Notes under the pieces: model-generated
The model's input: the letters and a program-made list of their open reading frames with translations, nothing else
Told to the model about the DNA's origin: nothing
Databases searched by the model: none
Source: RGIG5579 sp045541915
Lineage (GTDB): Bacteria > Bacillota > Clostridia > Oscillospirales > SIG627
Assembly: GCA_045541915.1 (NCBI GenBank)
Contig: JAZQJZ010000025.1
Location: 1 to 50,838, forward strand
Length of the DNA stretch: 50,838 nt
Direction: 5' to 3'
Shown here: positions 15,563 through 24,105 of the stretch, piece by piece
Position numbering within the stretch: position 1 is the stretch's first letter
Layout: each line of letters starts with the position of its first letter
Program-made: the position numbers and the translations under genes

Positions 15563-17758
15563 ATGGCAGCCGATACCCAAAGACTGTTTTCCCTTTTGGA
15601 TGAAAGCGGAAAGTATTATGACAAGGAGAAAATTCAGCGTGCATTTCTTTACGCTGACAAAGCCCACGAGGGCCAATTCCGGAAATCCGGGGAGGCTTAT
15701 ATTTACCATCCTCTTTCCGTTGCAGAAATCTGTGCCGAATTAAACCTGGACACAGATGCCATTTGTGCTGCCCTTTTGCACGATATTGTAGAAGATTGTC
15801 CGGATGCCAGTCTGGAAGGAATTGAAGAGAAATTCGGAGCCAATGTGAAGATCCTGGTAGATGGACTGACCAAGCTTGTGGCCATTCCCTTCGAAGACAA
15901 AGAAGAGGAGCACATTGAAAACTTAAGAAAAATGTTTCTGGCTATGAGCCGGGACATTCGCGTAATCCTCATTAAGCTTTGTGACCGACTTCACAATATG
16001 CGCACCCTCGCTTCCCACATTGAAGAAAAGCAAAGACTGATCGCACTGGAGACCATGCACGTTTACGCACCTCTTGCCCACCGTCTGGGTATCCAGAGGA
16101 TCAAGCAGGAGCTAGAGAGCCTTGCTCTGCAATATTTGGATCCCATCGGATACGAAGAGATCCGACAGTGGATCGATACCAAATACGGGGAAAACATCGG
16201 CTTTATTGAAAAAGTCAAAGAAGAGATCGGAGCAAAGCTGCAAGAGCAGAATATGGAATATTCCATCAAAGGAAGGGTCAAAAGCATTTATTCCATTTAC
16301 CGAAAGATGTACCGTTCCAGCAAAAGCTTTGATGAGATCTATGATTTTTACGCAGTTCGTATCATTGTGGATTCGGAAATCTCCTGCTACACCGTTCTGG
16401 GTTTGATTCACGAGATGTATCACTCCATGCCCGGTCGGTTTAAGGACTATATTTCCACTCCCAAGCCCAACAACTACCGTTCCTTGCACACCACCGTCAT
16501 CGGACGGGCGGGTGTCCCCTTTGAGGTGCAGATCCGCACAGCCGAAATGCACCAGATCGCGGAATACGGTATTGCCGCCCACTGGAAATATAAGAGCGGT
16601 GCCAAATCCGGGGAAAATATCAACAAAAAACTGGAATGGATCCACATGCTTCTGGAAAGCGATCAGAAGTCTATGGACTCCGATGAATACTTAACGCCTT
16701 TGAAAATTGATATTTTTGAAGACGAAATATTCGTGTTCACCCCCAAGGGAGACGTGATCACCCTTCCCACCGGGGCTTGCGGCATTGATTTTGCTTATGC
16801 CATTCACTCCGGTGTGGGCAATAAAATGGTGGGCATCAAGATCAACGGCGCCATTGCTCCCATTACTACGGTATTGCAAACCGGCCAGATCGTGGAGGTG
16901 CTTACCTCCTCCGCTTCCAAGGGGCCCAGCCGTGACTGGTTGAAGATCGTCAAAAGCGGCGAAGCCAAAAACAAGATCCGCGGTTGGTACAAAAAGGAAA
17001 AACGGGAAGAAAACATCCAGCTTGCCAGGAACGAGGTGGATAAGGAATTTGATAAGATTCGCAAGGGTCTGTCCGACGAGGAAAAGGAACGGATCATGAC
17101 CACCATTGCTCAGCGCCATGGCCTTGAAAGCCTGGACGACCTTTACAATTCCATCGGCTATGGCGGCATTGCCCTTTCCAAGATTCACGTCAAGATCAAG
17201 GACGAGATCGAACGCACTTTGGCAGCACAAACGCCGGTAGTGCTGGAGGTAACCCAGACACAAACAGAAATCCGAGAACAGAAAAAGTCCAAAAGCGGCG
17301 TGATCATCGAGGGCCTGGAAAATTGCCAGGTGAAGTTTGCAAAATGCTGCTCTCCCCTACCCGGAGATGATATCATCGGTTATATCACCAGAGGATACGG
17401 AGTATCGGTACATAAATTCAACTGTCCCCACGCCACAGAGGGCTTAAAGGGCAGTGAAAAGGATCGCTGGGTACGTGCCAGCTGGGCGCAGAATGCCGAT
17501 CAGGTACAAAGCAATTCTTACAATGCCACCTTGCAGATCCTGGTGGCAGATAATATCGGTGTAATGGCCTCCATTTCCACCGCTTTGGCAGAAATGCGCA
17601 TTTCTATTTCCTCCATTAATACCCAAGCCTCTTCCTCCGGTACTACGCTTTTAAGCATCACCATCGGTATTAAAGGAAGAGACCACTTAAATGCCATTGT
17701 GGAAAAGTTGAAAAAGAACCGTGATATTCTGCAGATCCTTACAGGAGGCGGCAAATGA
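15563..17758 (+). CDS. rel: bifunctional (p)ppGpp synthetase/hydrolase
   Basis: A 731-aa RelA/SpoT homologue that makes (p)ppGpp from GTP or GDP and ATP and also degrades it. In order: HD hydrolase domain (about 25-180) with intact metal motif LLHDIVED; synthetase (about 210-350) with GRVKSIYSIYRKM and NYRSLHTTV; TGS domain (about 385-450, beginning IFVFTPKGDVITLP); a zinc-finger-like region with KCCSPLPGD; and a C-terminal ACT domain (ending ILTGGGK). Both catalytic halves look intact. It heads an operon in which every following gene overlaps or abuts the one before (dtd by ATGA). Confidence 0.97.
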   Translation: MAADTQRLFSLLDESGKYYDKEKIQRAFLYADKAHEGQFRKSGEAYIYHPLSVAEICAELNLDTDAICAALLHDIVEDCPDASLEGIEEKFGANVKILVDGLTKLVAIPFEDKEEEHIENLRKMFLAMSRDIRVILIKLCDRLHNMRTLASHIEEKQRLIALETMHVYAPLAHRLGIQRIKQELESLALQYLDPIGYEEIRQWIDTKYGENIGFIEKVKEEIGAKLQEQNMEYSIKGRVKSIYSIYRKMYRSSKSFDEIYDFYAVRIIVDSEISCYTVLGLIHEMYHSMPGRFKDYISTPKPNNYRSLHTTVIGRAGVPFEVQIRTAEMHQIAEYGIAAHWKYKSGAKSGENINKKLEWIHMLLESDQKSMDSDEYLTPLKIDIFEDEIFVFTPKGDVITLPTGACGIDFAYAIHSGVGNKMVGIKINGAIAPITTVLQTGQIVEVLTSSASKGPSRDWLKIVKSGEAKNKIRGWYKKEKREENIQLARNEVDKEFDKIRKGLSDEEKERIMTTIAQRHGLESLDDLYNSIGYGGIALSKIHVKIKDEIERTLAAQTPVVLEVTQTQTEIREQKKSKSGVIIEGLENCQVKFAKCCSPLPGDDIIGYITRGYGVSVHKFNCPHATEGLKGSEKDRWVRASWAQNADQVQSNSYNATLQILVADNIGVMASISTALAEMRISISSINTQASSSGTTLLSITIGIKGRDHLNAIVEKLKKNRDILQILTGGGK

Positions 17759-18228
17759 GAGCCGTTTTACAAGTAACCGAAAAAGCAAGACTGGTCTGCG
17801 AGGGCAAGGTGATTTCTCAGTGCCAAAAGGGCCTTTGTGTGCTTTTGGGACTGAAGGATACTGACACCAAGACCGAAGCAGACAAAATGATCCGAAAAAT
17901 TCTCAAAATGCGCATTTTTCAGGATGAAAACGGAAAGCTCAACCTTTCCGCTCTGAACATTGGTGCAGACATTTTGGTGGTTTCCAACTTCACTCTATAT
18001 GCCAACTGCGCCTCTCGCAGACCGGATTTTATGCGGTCCATGAAATATGCCCCTGCCAAGGAAATGTACGAGTATTTTCTGGATAAAATGCAACAGGAAG
18101 CAGATGCTCTCGCTGGGGCTGAAGACCGGAAAACCACCGTCTTTCCCGGTGTATTCGGCGGTGATATGAAGGTGGAGATTGTGGGTGACGGCCCCGTTAC
18201 CATCATTTTGGACACCGAGGAGTTCTGA
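17755..18228 (+). CDS. dtd: D-aminoacyl-tRNA deacylase
   Basis: A 157-aa editing enzyme freeing D-amino acids from tRNA. The strand pattern MRAVLQVTEKARL-V-EGKVISQ, the core ILVVSNFTLYANC (family SQFTL) and the C-terminal GDGPVTIILDTEEF (Gly-Pro motif in the D-chiral pocket) are visible. The usual KGRRPSF is read here as ASRRPDF, a small departure from the family. The rel-dtd pairing is common in Firmicutes. It starts inside the rel stop (ATGA), and its own stop overlaps the next start (TGATG). Confidence 0.93.
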   Translation: MRAVLQVTEKARLVCEGKVISQCQKGLCVLLGLKDTDTKTEADKMIRKILKMRIFQDENGKLNLSALNIGADILVVSNFTLYANCASRRPDFMRSMKYAPAKEMYEYFLDKMQQEADALAGAEDRKTTVFPGVFGGDMKVEIVGDGPVTIILDTEEF

Positions 18229-19649
18229 TGAAAGCACAGAATATGACCGAGGGGAGAAAGCTTTTTTTCTACCACCTTGCCGAAGCTTTTTTTCACGAAA
18301 AGGCTTCTTCTCTTTCCGTTTCTTGTGAATGCGATGATCTTGCAGCACAGGTAAAGATAAACCTGGATCAAAAAGAATCCTCCGGCAGATGCCCAATGGA
18401 AATGGGCCTTCATCAGGATATCAGACGGGCAGAAAATGCGGCGCTTGGAAAAGCTTTTTTCCTGGCTGCAAAAAATTTCACCTCTTATGTTCCCCCTTAC
18501 GGTACCCTGGTGGGAGTAAAGCCGGTCAAGGTGCCTCTTTATTACCTGGAGAAGGGATGGGAGGCTGAAAAAGTCAAGAATTTGTTGCAAACAGAATATA
18601 TGGTCCACCCGGACAAAGCGGATCTTCTGACTTTGCTTGCCAAAACAGAAAAGGATTTTGCTTCAGGACTGAAAAAAGAGGATGTGATGCTTTATGTTTC
18701 CATTCCCTTTTGCCCCAGTCGGTGCTCCTACTGCTCGTTTATTTCCTCCTCGGCACCAGCACATCTGGCGCTAATTCCAGATTATTTAAAAACGCTGGAA
18801 TGGGAGCTTTCCCTCACTTCTAAAGCCATGAAGCGTGGCGGGAAGAGACTTTGCGCCATTTACATCGGCGGCGGAACACCCGGCATTTTAAGCGAGAATC
18901 AATTGGAATCTCTTTTGAGCTGCATTCATAGAGAATTTGACCTTTCTTCCTTGCGGGAGTTTTGCGTGGAGATGGGGCGCCCCGATACCATTACACCGGA
19001 AAAGCTGCTTGTTTTAGAGAAAGCGGGAGTGAATCGGATCAGCATCAATCCCCAGACAACCTGTGACGAAACCTTAAACCGGATCGGAAGGCATCACAGC
19101 GCCCGAGACTTTTTCCGGGCAATGGAAATGGCTCTACCCTTTTCCTTTTCCGTTAACTGTGATCTGATCTCGGCTTTGCCGGGAGAAACCGAAGAGATCT
19201 TTCTTCGCTCGGTGGAGGATGTACTTTCTTTTCAGCCGGAAAGTGTGACAATTCACGCTCTATGTCAGAAAAAATCCGCAACAGATCAGAGCCATAAAGC
19301 CTTTTCTTCCGGTTTTTCTCAAGCCGTTGCCAAAGCACATAAACGCTGTATAAAACAAGACCTTGTGCCATATTATTTATACAGACAAAAGAGAAGCGAT
19401 GGAGATCTTGAAAACTTGGGGTTTGCCAAGGACGGCTCTCTTGGGATCTATAATCTTGCCATGATGGAAGATCTTTGTGACATTTACGCTTGCGGTGCCG
19501 GTGGAATCGGAAAAGTTCTTCCTCCTGAAAAAGGTGGAAAGATCCAACGCTTTTCCACCTTCAAGTATCCTTTTGAATATTTGAACTGTCCCGAAAAAAT
19601 CCAGGAGAGGCTCTCTCTTATGGAACATGCGGGGAAAGGACAAGAATGA
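18228..19649 (+). CDS. hemZ: HemZ-type radical SAM coproporphyrinogen III dehydrogenase
   Basis: A 473-aa radical SAM protein. The cluster motif is C162-x3-C166-x2-C169 in PFCPSRCSYCSF, preceded by a 150-residue N-terminal domain characteristic of HemZ rather than HemN. YIGGGTPGIL and NCDLISALPGETEE are the SAM-binding strands. By family it would oxidise coproporphyrinogen III without oxygen, but several HemN/HemZ relatives do other radical chemistry or heme trafficking, and no other heme genes are in view. It is the third gene of the rel operon, overlapping both neighbours. Confidence 0.9.
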   Translation: MKAQNMTEGRKLFFYHLAEAFFHEKASSLSVSCECDDLAAQVKINLDQKESSGRCPMEMGLHQDIRRAENAALGKAFFLAAKNFTSYVPPYGTLVGVKPVKVPLYYLEKGWEAEKVKNLLQTEYMVHPDKADLLTLLAKTEKDFASGLKKEDVMLYVSIPFCPSRCSYCSFISSSAPAHLALIPDYLKTLEWELSLTSKAMKRGGKRLCAIYIGGGTPGILSENQLESLLSCIHREFDLSSLREFCVEMGRPDTITPEKLLVLEKAGVNRISINPQTTCDETLNRIGRHHSARDFFRAMEMALPFSFSVNCDLISALPGETEEIFLRSVEDVLSFQPESVTIHALCQKKSATDQSHKAFSSGFSQAVAKAHKRCIKQDLVPYYLYRQKRSDGDLENLGFAKDGSLGIYNLAMMEDLCDIYACGAGGIGKVLPPEKGGKIQRFSTFKYPFEYLNCPEKIQERLSLMEHAGKGQE

Positions 19650-20554
19650 AACCTATGATATTTCCAAAGACCGCTGCCACATCTCCCCTCTCTCTGGTGG
19701 ATCGGGATGAACAAATCTACCGGGAAAGCATTTCGCGTGCCGCCCGTATGACCTTGGAGGTGGGCGCAAGATTTGTTTTCCTGGCCGGGCCCAGCTGCAG
19801 CGGAAAAACCACCACAAGCCTTTCCTTGGTATCGGCTTTGTCCGACTGTGGAAAGCGGGTTCTCACCTTTTCCACCGATGATTTTTTCTTTGATGGAATC
19901 CATGCTCCGAAAAACGAGGACGGAACCCCCAATTACGATGCCTTCGAGCATACGGACTCTGCCTACATCATTTCCGTTTTGCTTGCCTTAAGCCAAGGAA
20001 AAAAAGCGGATCTTCCCATCTTTAATTTTGAAACGGGAAACCGGGAATCCAAAACCGTTCCCATTGACCCGGAAAATTATGATATTTTTATTTTGGAAGG
20101 GATCCACGCTCTCAACGATCGGATTCTTTCCGCGATGCCAAAAGAGGAAAAGGTCGCCTGCTTTTATCTGGATGTAACCCAAGGGGTGCAAATGGAGGGA
20201 GAGAGCACCTATCTTTTGCCGGAGGATGTGCGATTTTGCCGGAGACTGATCCGGGACTTCAAGCATCGATTTGCCGATGCCGAACGCACCTTCTCTCTTT
20301 GGAAAAATGTGCGTCATTCCGAAGCCGAAATTCTTCACCCGTTCCGGAAAAATGCACTTTTCACCATCACCACAGATTTTTGCTATGAGATTGCAGTGGA
20401 AAAAGATCAGGCGGTAGCTCTGCTGCAAGAGATCTCGCCTGACAGTCCTTATTATGAAAAATCCCGGGAGCTTCTTTGCGCTCTTTCTGCTTTCCCCTCC
20501 TGGGAGAAGAACATTGTTCCTGAAAATTCAGTATTACGGGAGTTTATTGATTAA
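19646..20554 (+). CDS. uridine kinase-like / phosphoribulokinase-family protein
   Basis: A 302-aa P-loop kinase. Walker A is GPSCSGKT at residues 48-55, then STDDFF and a substrate segment PNYDAFEHTDS like the family DNPDAFD. YDIFILEGIHALND matches the uridine kinase strand with the EG-I-A motif, and RRLIRDFKHR is the arginine-rich lid. It would phosphorylate uridine or cytidine with ATP or GTP, though these longer clostridial forms with a 30-40 residue lead have no proven substrate. The start overlaps the hemZ stop by 4 bases. Confidence 0.85.
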   Translation: MKPMIFPKTAATSPLSLVDRDEQIYRESISRAARMTLEVGARFVFLAGPSCSGKTTTSLSLVSALSDCGKRVLTFSTDDFFFDGIHAPKNEDGTPNYDAFEHTDSAYIISVLLALSQGKKADLPIFNFETGNRESKTVPIDPENYDIFILEGIHALNDRILSAMPKEEKVACFYLDVTQGVQMEGESTYLLPEDVRFCRRLIRDFKHRFADAERTFSLWKNVRHSEAEILHPFRKNALFTITTDFCYEIAVEKDQAVALLQEISPDSPYYEKSRELLCALSAFPSWEKNIVPENSVLREFID

Positions 20555-22222
20555 ATGGCAAAGAAAAAACAAGGTTTTGTATATGGCGCATTGATTCTGA
20601 TGCTTTCCAACATCATTGTGAAAGCGGTAGGTGCGCTTTTTAAGATCCCCTTATCCAATGTGATCGGGGATACCGCCATGGGATATTTTAATTCCGCTTA
20701 TTCCATTTATTCCATGTGCTTTCTCATTTCCACCGCCGGACTTCCGGTGGCCATTTCCAGAATGATCGCCGCTTCCCGGGCCAAGGGACGCTTAAAGGAA
20801 GTGGATGCCATTTATCGCATCAGTCTTTTGATCTTTATGATCATTGGACTGGTTGGCACTTGTGTTCTCTTTTTTGGGGCAGATGCCATTGCCAAAATCC
20901 CCGGAGAAAAGGAACTGGCCCTTTGTATCCGCGCCATTTCCCCCATTATGTTCTTTATCTGCCTGGTTTCCTGTATTCGCGGATATTTCCAGGGAAATCA
21001 GAACATGACCCCCACCGCCATTTCCCAGATCATCGAGGTAATGGGCAATCTTTGCCTGGGCTTAACTGCCGGCATTTTTGCCAGCCGCGCCGGCTTTTCC
21101 CCGGCCGCCGTTGCCGCCTGTGCCTTGGGTGGTGTAACCTTGGGCATTGTGGCTTCCGCAGTGTTTATGTCCTTTGCCAAGTGGGTCTCGGACCGTGACA
21201 GAGAAGTGGGAATGGACCTTACCTGCGACAGCAAAAGAAGCCTGGCAAAAAGACTGATTTCCATTGCCATTCCCATTACCATATCTTCCAGCGTTCTTTC
21301 CTTGACCAGCATCATCGATTCTATGCTGGCTGTCAGACGGTTGAGCGAGGCATGCGTTGGCATTACTTATTTTGCCATCAGCGATGCCATCCCGGTGGGA
21401 ATGACCCTGTATGGCGCTTACATGGCAAAAGCGGTCACTCTTTTCAACCTTCCGCCTACGATTATTTACCCCTTCGCCATCAGCATCATTCCAGCCATCA
21501 GCTCTGCTGACGCCACCCAGGATCGGGAAAACCTAAAAAAGACCATGGATTTCACCTTCCGCATCGTTTCCGTCATTTGTTTGCCTTGTGCCATCGGCTT
21601 GGGTGTGATGGCAAAGCCCATTATCAACATGCTGTTTTCCACCAACGAGGCCATTTTCCAAAACAGCGCCGGAGCCCGGTTCTTTTCCAACGATGTGGTG
21701 GCTCCCATGCTCACGATTCTTTCCGCGGCCATTGTATTTTCCGGGCTGATCAGCGTGAGCGGTGCTATGCTTCAAGCCTCAGGGCACGAAAAAAAGAGTA
21801 TTGTTTCCACCTGCTGCGGCGTTGCCTCCAAGGCCATTGCCGCCTGGCTTCTCATTGGGATTCCCCAAGTCGGTCATTTGGGCATTCCCGTTTCCACCCT
21901 TATCTGTTATCTGATCATGTTCTGCTTTAATATGTATTTTCTCAACCGCTTTGTGGGATATCGCTTAAGCTTCCGGAAGATCCTTTTTAAGCCTTTAATT
22001 TGCGCCATTTTCTGCGGTGTAGCTGCCGGCGGTGGATTTTTGATCCTGTCTCCCCTTTTGCCCGATTCCATTGCCACTGTGATCGCCATTCTCATTGCCG
22101 CATTGGTTTATGTTGTAACCTTGCTACGCAGCCACGGATTTGAAAAGGAGGATGTCCTTATGCTCCCCAAAGGACAGACCGTTCTTCGGATTCTGACAAA
22201 GCTTCATTTGATCAAAGCATAA
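20555..22222 (+). CDS. SpoVB/MurJ-like lipid-linked polysaccharide flippase
   Basis: A 555-aa integral membrane protein of the MOP superfamily, with about 14 hydrophobic segments. It begins with the usual KKQGFVYGALILMLSNIIVK, then KAVGALFKIPLSNVIGDTAMG and the polar start of the second helix, STAGLPVAISRMIA, typical of SpoVB/YtgP proteins. It probably flips an undecaprenyl-linked cell wall or spore cortex precursor; which one cannot be read from sequence. The ATG directly follows the preceding TAA. Last gene of the rel operon. Confidence 0.9.
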   Translation: MAKKKQGFVYGALILMLSNIIVKAVGALFKIPLSNVIGDTAMGYFNSAYSIYSMCFLISTAGLPVAISRMIAASRAKGRLKEVDAIYRISLLIFMIIGLVGTCVLFFGADAIAKIPGEKELALCIRAISPIMFFICLVSCIRGYFQGNQNMTPTAISQIIEVMGNLCLGLTAGIFASRAGFSPAAVAACALGGVTLGIVASAVFMSFAKWVSDRDREVGMDLTCDSKRSLAKRLISIAIPITISSSVLSLTSIIDSMLAVRRLSEACVGITYFAISDAIPVGMTLYGAYMAKAVTLFNLPPTIIYPFAISIIPAISSADATQDRENLKKTMDFTFRIVSVICLPCAIGLGVMAKPIINMLFSTNEAIFQNSAGARFFSNDVVAPMLTILSAAIVFSGLISVSGAMLQASGHEKKSIVSTCCGVASKAIAAWLLIGIPQVGHLGIPVSTLICYLIMFCFNMYFLNRFVGYRLSFRKILFKPLICAIFCGVAAGGGFLILSPLLPDSIATVIAILIAALVYVVTLLRSHGFEKEDVLMLPKGQTVLRILTKLHLIKA

Positions 22223-22250
22223 AAAAAGGCACCGTTTGGTGCCTTTTTTT
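22221..22250. terminator. bidirectional terminator between the flippase and S-component genes
   Basis: AAAAAAAGGCACC pairs with GGTGCCTTTTTTT around GTTT and serves both converging transcripts. Confidence 0.93.
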
Positions 22251-22806
22251 ATATGTTTCTTCCGGCCCGTTTCAACAGACGCCGCATCAGTTGGGAAAGG
22301 GGAAAAGCCAGGGTGCAAAACGCGGCATTTCCCAGTGCGTGGGTCAGATCCCAGGGAAGACCGGCAATGACCCAGGCAATTGTCTGGGAAACATCAAGTC
22401 CAAAGAGGATCGCTTGAGCCGGAGCGTATAAAATTCCGAACAGAATACCGTGCAAAAATCCGATGGCAGGGTAAAGGATCATCGCATTTTTCGGAGAAAG
22501 ATGCCTTGGAAGAAGCATCACTGCTCCCCAAAGAAACAGCCAGACATAAAGATACGGAAGCCAGGTCAGAGAAAAGCCCCAGCGGATTCCCACAAGAAAA
22601 ACATAGATATAGAGGGGAATCAAGGCCCGTTTGCGGAACACCACGGTATACACGATTGTAAGCATACCCGTTAAATGAATGTTTGGAATGGCTTCCATGG
22701 CAATTTGCAGAGCAAAAGCCAAAGTTCCCAGCATGGAATACAAAACCAGCTCCCAGACCTGCAAAAAACGGGAGGGGCTTTGTTTCGTTTTACTTGGTAT
22801 AAACAA
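22249..22806 (-). CDS. ECF transporter S-component-like membrane protein
   Basis: A roughly 185-aa protein with five or six hydrophobic helices (from LVLYSMLGTLAFALQIAM to LGNAAFCTLAFPLSQLM) ending in basic RRLLKRAGR. Helix spacing, and the LHGILFGILYAPAQAI and GLPWDLTHALGNA parts, resemble S-components that capture a vitamin for an ECF ATPase module. I chose the TTG at 22806 because GGAGAG lies upstream and it leaves only a 17-base overlap; the frame is open to a GTG at 22851 with no binding site. It follows a DUF4430 lipoprotein gene under a cobalamin riboswitch, so cobalamin or a precursor is the likely ligand. No A/A'/T genes are in view. Confidence 0.65.
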   Translation of the reverse strand: MFIPSKTKQSPSRFLQVWELVLYSMLGTLAFALQIAMEAIPNIHLTGMLTIVYTVVFRKRALIPLYIYVFLVGIRWGFSLTWLPYLYVWLFLWGAVMLLPRHLSPKNAMILYPAIGFLHGILFGILYAPAQAILFGLDVSQTIAWVIAGLPWDLTHALGNAAFCTLAFPLSQLMRRLLKRAGRNI

Positions 22807-23263
22807 GTTCGTAAGTCTCTCCGTGGGAAATTTTAGTATCGCTGGCGCCACTCATCAGTGCCGCGCCGTTCTGCTCCAGGCTCCAATAGCTTTGATCCAC
22901 ATCGTAATCGGCAAGGATCCCATTGACTTTTTTGATATAAAGACCAAAGGGGCCGTCTTCACCCTCCACCAGCTTATGCTCCAGAAGAGCATCTGCCAGA
23001 TTTTCCTCATCGGTCAGAAGAGTAAACGTCACACTGTTTTCTTTCACCCTAACCTTAACCTTGACTTCCTTTTGACCGCTGCCAAAGGAGGTATCTTCCT
23101 TGTAAAGGGCTTCCTGCCACACATCGCCTTTGCTTTCTGCGGTTTCCATTGCTTCTCCGGTGGTTTTTGGGTTTTCCTGTTCCCTCATTCCGCAAGCGGC
23201 AAGAGAAACAAGAAGCATCAGAGAAACCAGGAGAAATAGCATTGCTTTCAAACTTTTTTTCAT
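22790..23263 (-). CDS. DUF4430-type lipoprotein, probable cobalamin-binding
   Basis: A 157-aa exported lipoprotein. Residues 1-24 are a lipoprotein signal (KKSLKAMLFLL, lipobox LAAC with Cys24). Residues 65-157 form a small beta-rich domain with LADALLEHKLVEGEDGPFGLYI, then VNGILADYDVDQSYWSLEQN and a GETYELVYTK end. This is the DUF4430 pattern, related to the C-terminal domain of transcobalamin/intrinsic factor. The ATG at 23263 follows AAAGGAAAAGAA; the longer reading to 23410 runs into the riboswitch. With the riboswitch and the S-component gene this suggests surface capture of a corrinoid. Confidence 0.82.
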   Translation of the reverse strand: MKKSLKAMLFLLVSLMLLVSLAACGMREQENPKTTGEAMETAESKGDVWQEALYKEDTSFGSGQKEVKVKVRVKENSVTFTLLTDEENLADALLEHKLVEGEDGPFGLYIKKVNGILADYDVDQSYWSLEQNGAALMSGASDTKISHGETYELVYTK

Positions 23264-23288
23264 TTCTTTTCCTTTCTTTTTAAAGGAT

Positions 23289-23316
23289 AAAAATAAAAGC
23301 ACCCTTCCCCGGGTGC
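23289..23316 (-). terminator. riboswitch-linked terminator
   Basis: On the minus strand GCACCC-GGGGAA-GGGTGC is followed by TTTTATTTTT, between the aptamer and the lipoprotein start. AAAAGTTCT (23387-23379) can also pair with AGAACTTTT (23327-23319), giving competing folds for the switch. Confidence 0.8.
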
Positions 23317-23386
23317 AAAAAAGTTCTGTGGCGCCCTGCCGCGTCACTATTTTCCGCATCTCCCCCATTTGCCCAAGAGAACTTTT

Positions 23387-23519
23387 ATCGGTCCACAGTC
23401 CAATAAGCATTCCGACTTCGGTTTCCCGTTACGGTAATGGCGGTTGCTACGGATTTTCACCGTATTTCCTTATCTTCGAGCGTCGCCTTTTTGGCGGACC
23501 CGACGGAACAGATCCGAAC
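23387..23519 (-). ncRNA. cobalamin riboswitch
   Basis: Reading the minus strand, the core has GGTGAAAATCCG (23461-23450), then AACCGCC and TTACCGTAACGGG, matching the cobalamin aptamer J3/4-P5-P6 pattern (GGTGaAAaTCCG ... CTGTAA). The B12 box follows as GAAGTCGGAATGC (23420-23408). GTTCGGATC at the 5' end and GGACCGAT at the 3' end can close P1. It lies between a sigma-A promoter and a terminator ahead of the DUF4430 lipoprotein, so high cobalamin should switch transcription off. Boundaries are approximate. Confidence 0.85.
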
Positions 23520-23563
23520 TGCGGTTTATTCCTTTTTTTCGGCGCTTTTCTTCGCCAAAAAAA

Positions 23564-23592
23564 AGAATACCACAGAATCCTTTTTTTTGCAA
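23564..23592 (-). promoter_or_regulatory. promoter of the cobalamin-controlled transcript
   Basis: On the minus strand TTGCAA (23592-23587), 17-base spacer, TATTCT (23569-23564) with extended TGG. Confidence 0.75.
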
Positions 23593-23597
23593 GACAA

Positions 23598-23647
23598 AAA
23601 TAGAAGACCCCGTCCGTAATGAATCAGATTTTACGGATCGGGGTCTT
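23598..23647. terminator. strong terminator ending the repeat RNA
   Basis: On the minus strand AAGACCCCGATCCGTAA (23647-23631) pairs with TTACGGACGGGGTCTT (23619-23604) with one bulged base, followed by CTATTTTTG. It separates the repeat RNA from the cobalamin promoter. Confidence 0.85.
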
Positions 23648-24099
23648 AAAACTGTCCCTCACTGTTCATGGGACCGTACCTCCTTGGATTTCTATCTATA
23701 TCAATAATATTACTTTTTGAGATCTTTTCCTTTTTCAAAACCGAATTACATTCACTTCATTCCTTTTTTCGGGACACTCCGCACAGCGGAAAAACGATTG
23801 CGTTTGATTGAGAAGATCTCCGGGATTTCTCCGAAACACTCGGGTCACTGAATGCTGTATTTGGGACCGTACCTCCTTGGATTTTTCAGTTCACAGAAAT
23901 GAAAACAATGGAAAATTTGATGTGGTTTCTCCGATCGTTCGGGTCACTGAATCATTTCCTTGGGACCGTACCTCCTGGTTTAAACTGTGTTTTCTGATTA
24001 CTCCGTTTTATCGGGTCACTGTATTTAGATCTTGGGACTGTACCTCCTTATTTGAATTGAGAAGAACCTCGGTTCTTTTTTTGTCTTATTCTTCCTTGC
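23600..24099 (-). ncRNA. candidate untranslated RNA with repeated Shine-Dalgarno motifs
   Basis: About 500 bases lie between a good minus-strand promoter (24134-24106) and a strong terminator (23598-23647), without a credible protein gene. The predicted RNA carries (A)AGGAGGTACGGTCCC or a one-base variant four times. Three copies continue into CAGTGACCCG and a short CGA/TCG-type hairpin. AGGAGGT is the complement of the 16S rRNA 3' end, yet no ORF longer than a few codons follows at normal spacing: copy 2 gives ATG-ATT-CAG-TGA and copy 4 a 7-codon ORF. No known RNA family comes to mind. It could be a leader with micro-ORFs, a ribosome or sRNA sponge, or a structured regulatory RNA. Confidence 0.5.
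23650..24050 (-). repeat. tandem repeat, three full copies and one partial
   Basis: Copies lie at about 24001-24050, 23929-23977 and 23829-23883, each with TCCG...CGGGTCACTG...TTGGGAC(C/T)GTACCTCCT on the plus strand. A fourth copy at about 23670-23691 keeps only GGGACCGTACCTCCTTGG. Steps between copies are 72, 99 and 193 bases. The small stem CCGA/TCGG is kept while its loop changes (AACAC, TCGT, a TTTTAT-type loop), as expected for RNA structure. Confidence 0.8.
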
Positions 24100-24105
24100 A
24101 CCTAT

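Noticed and set aside
23650..24050. CRISPR array
   Set aside because: Repeat steps of 72, 99 and 193 bases, diverged copies and internal hairpins do not fit an array, and no cas genes are present.
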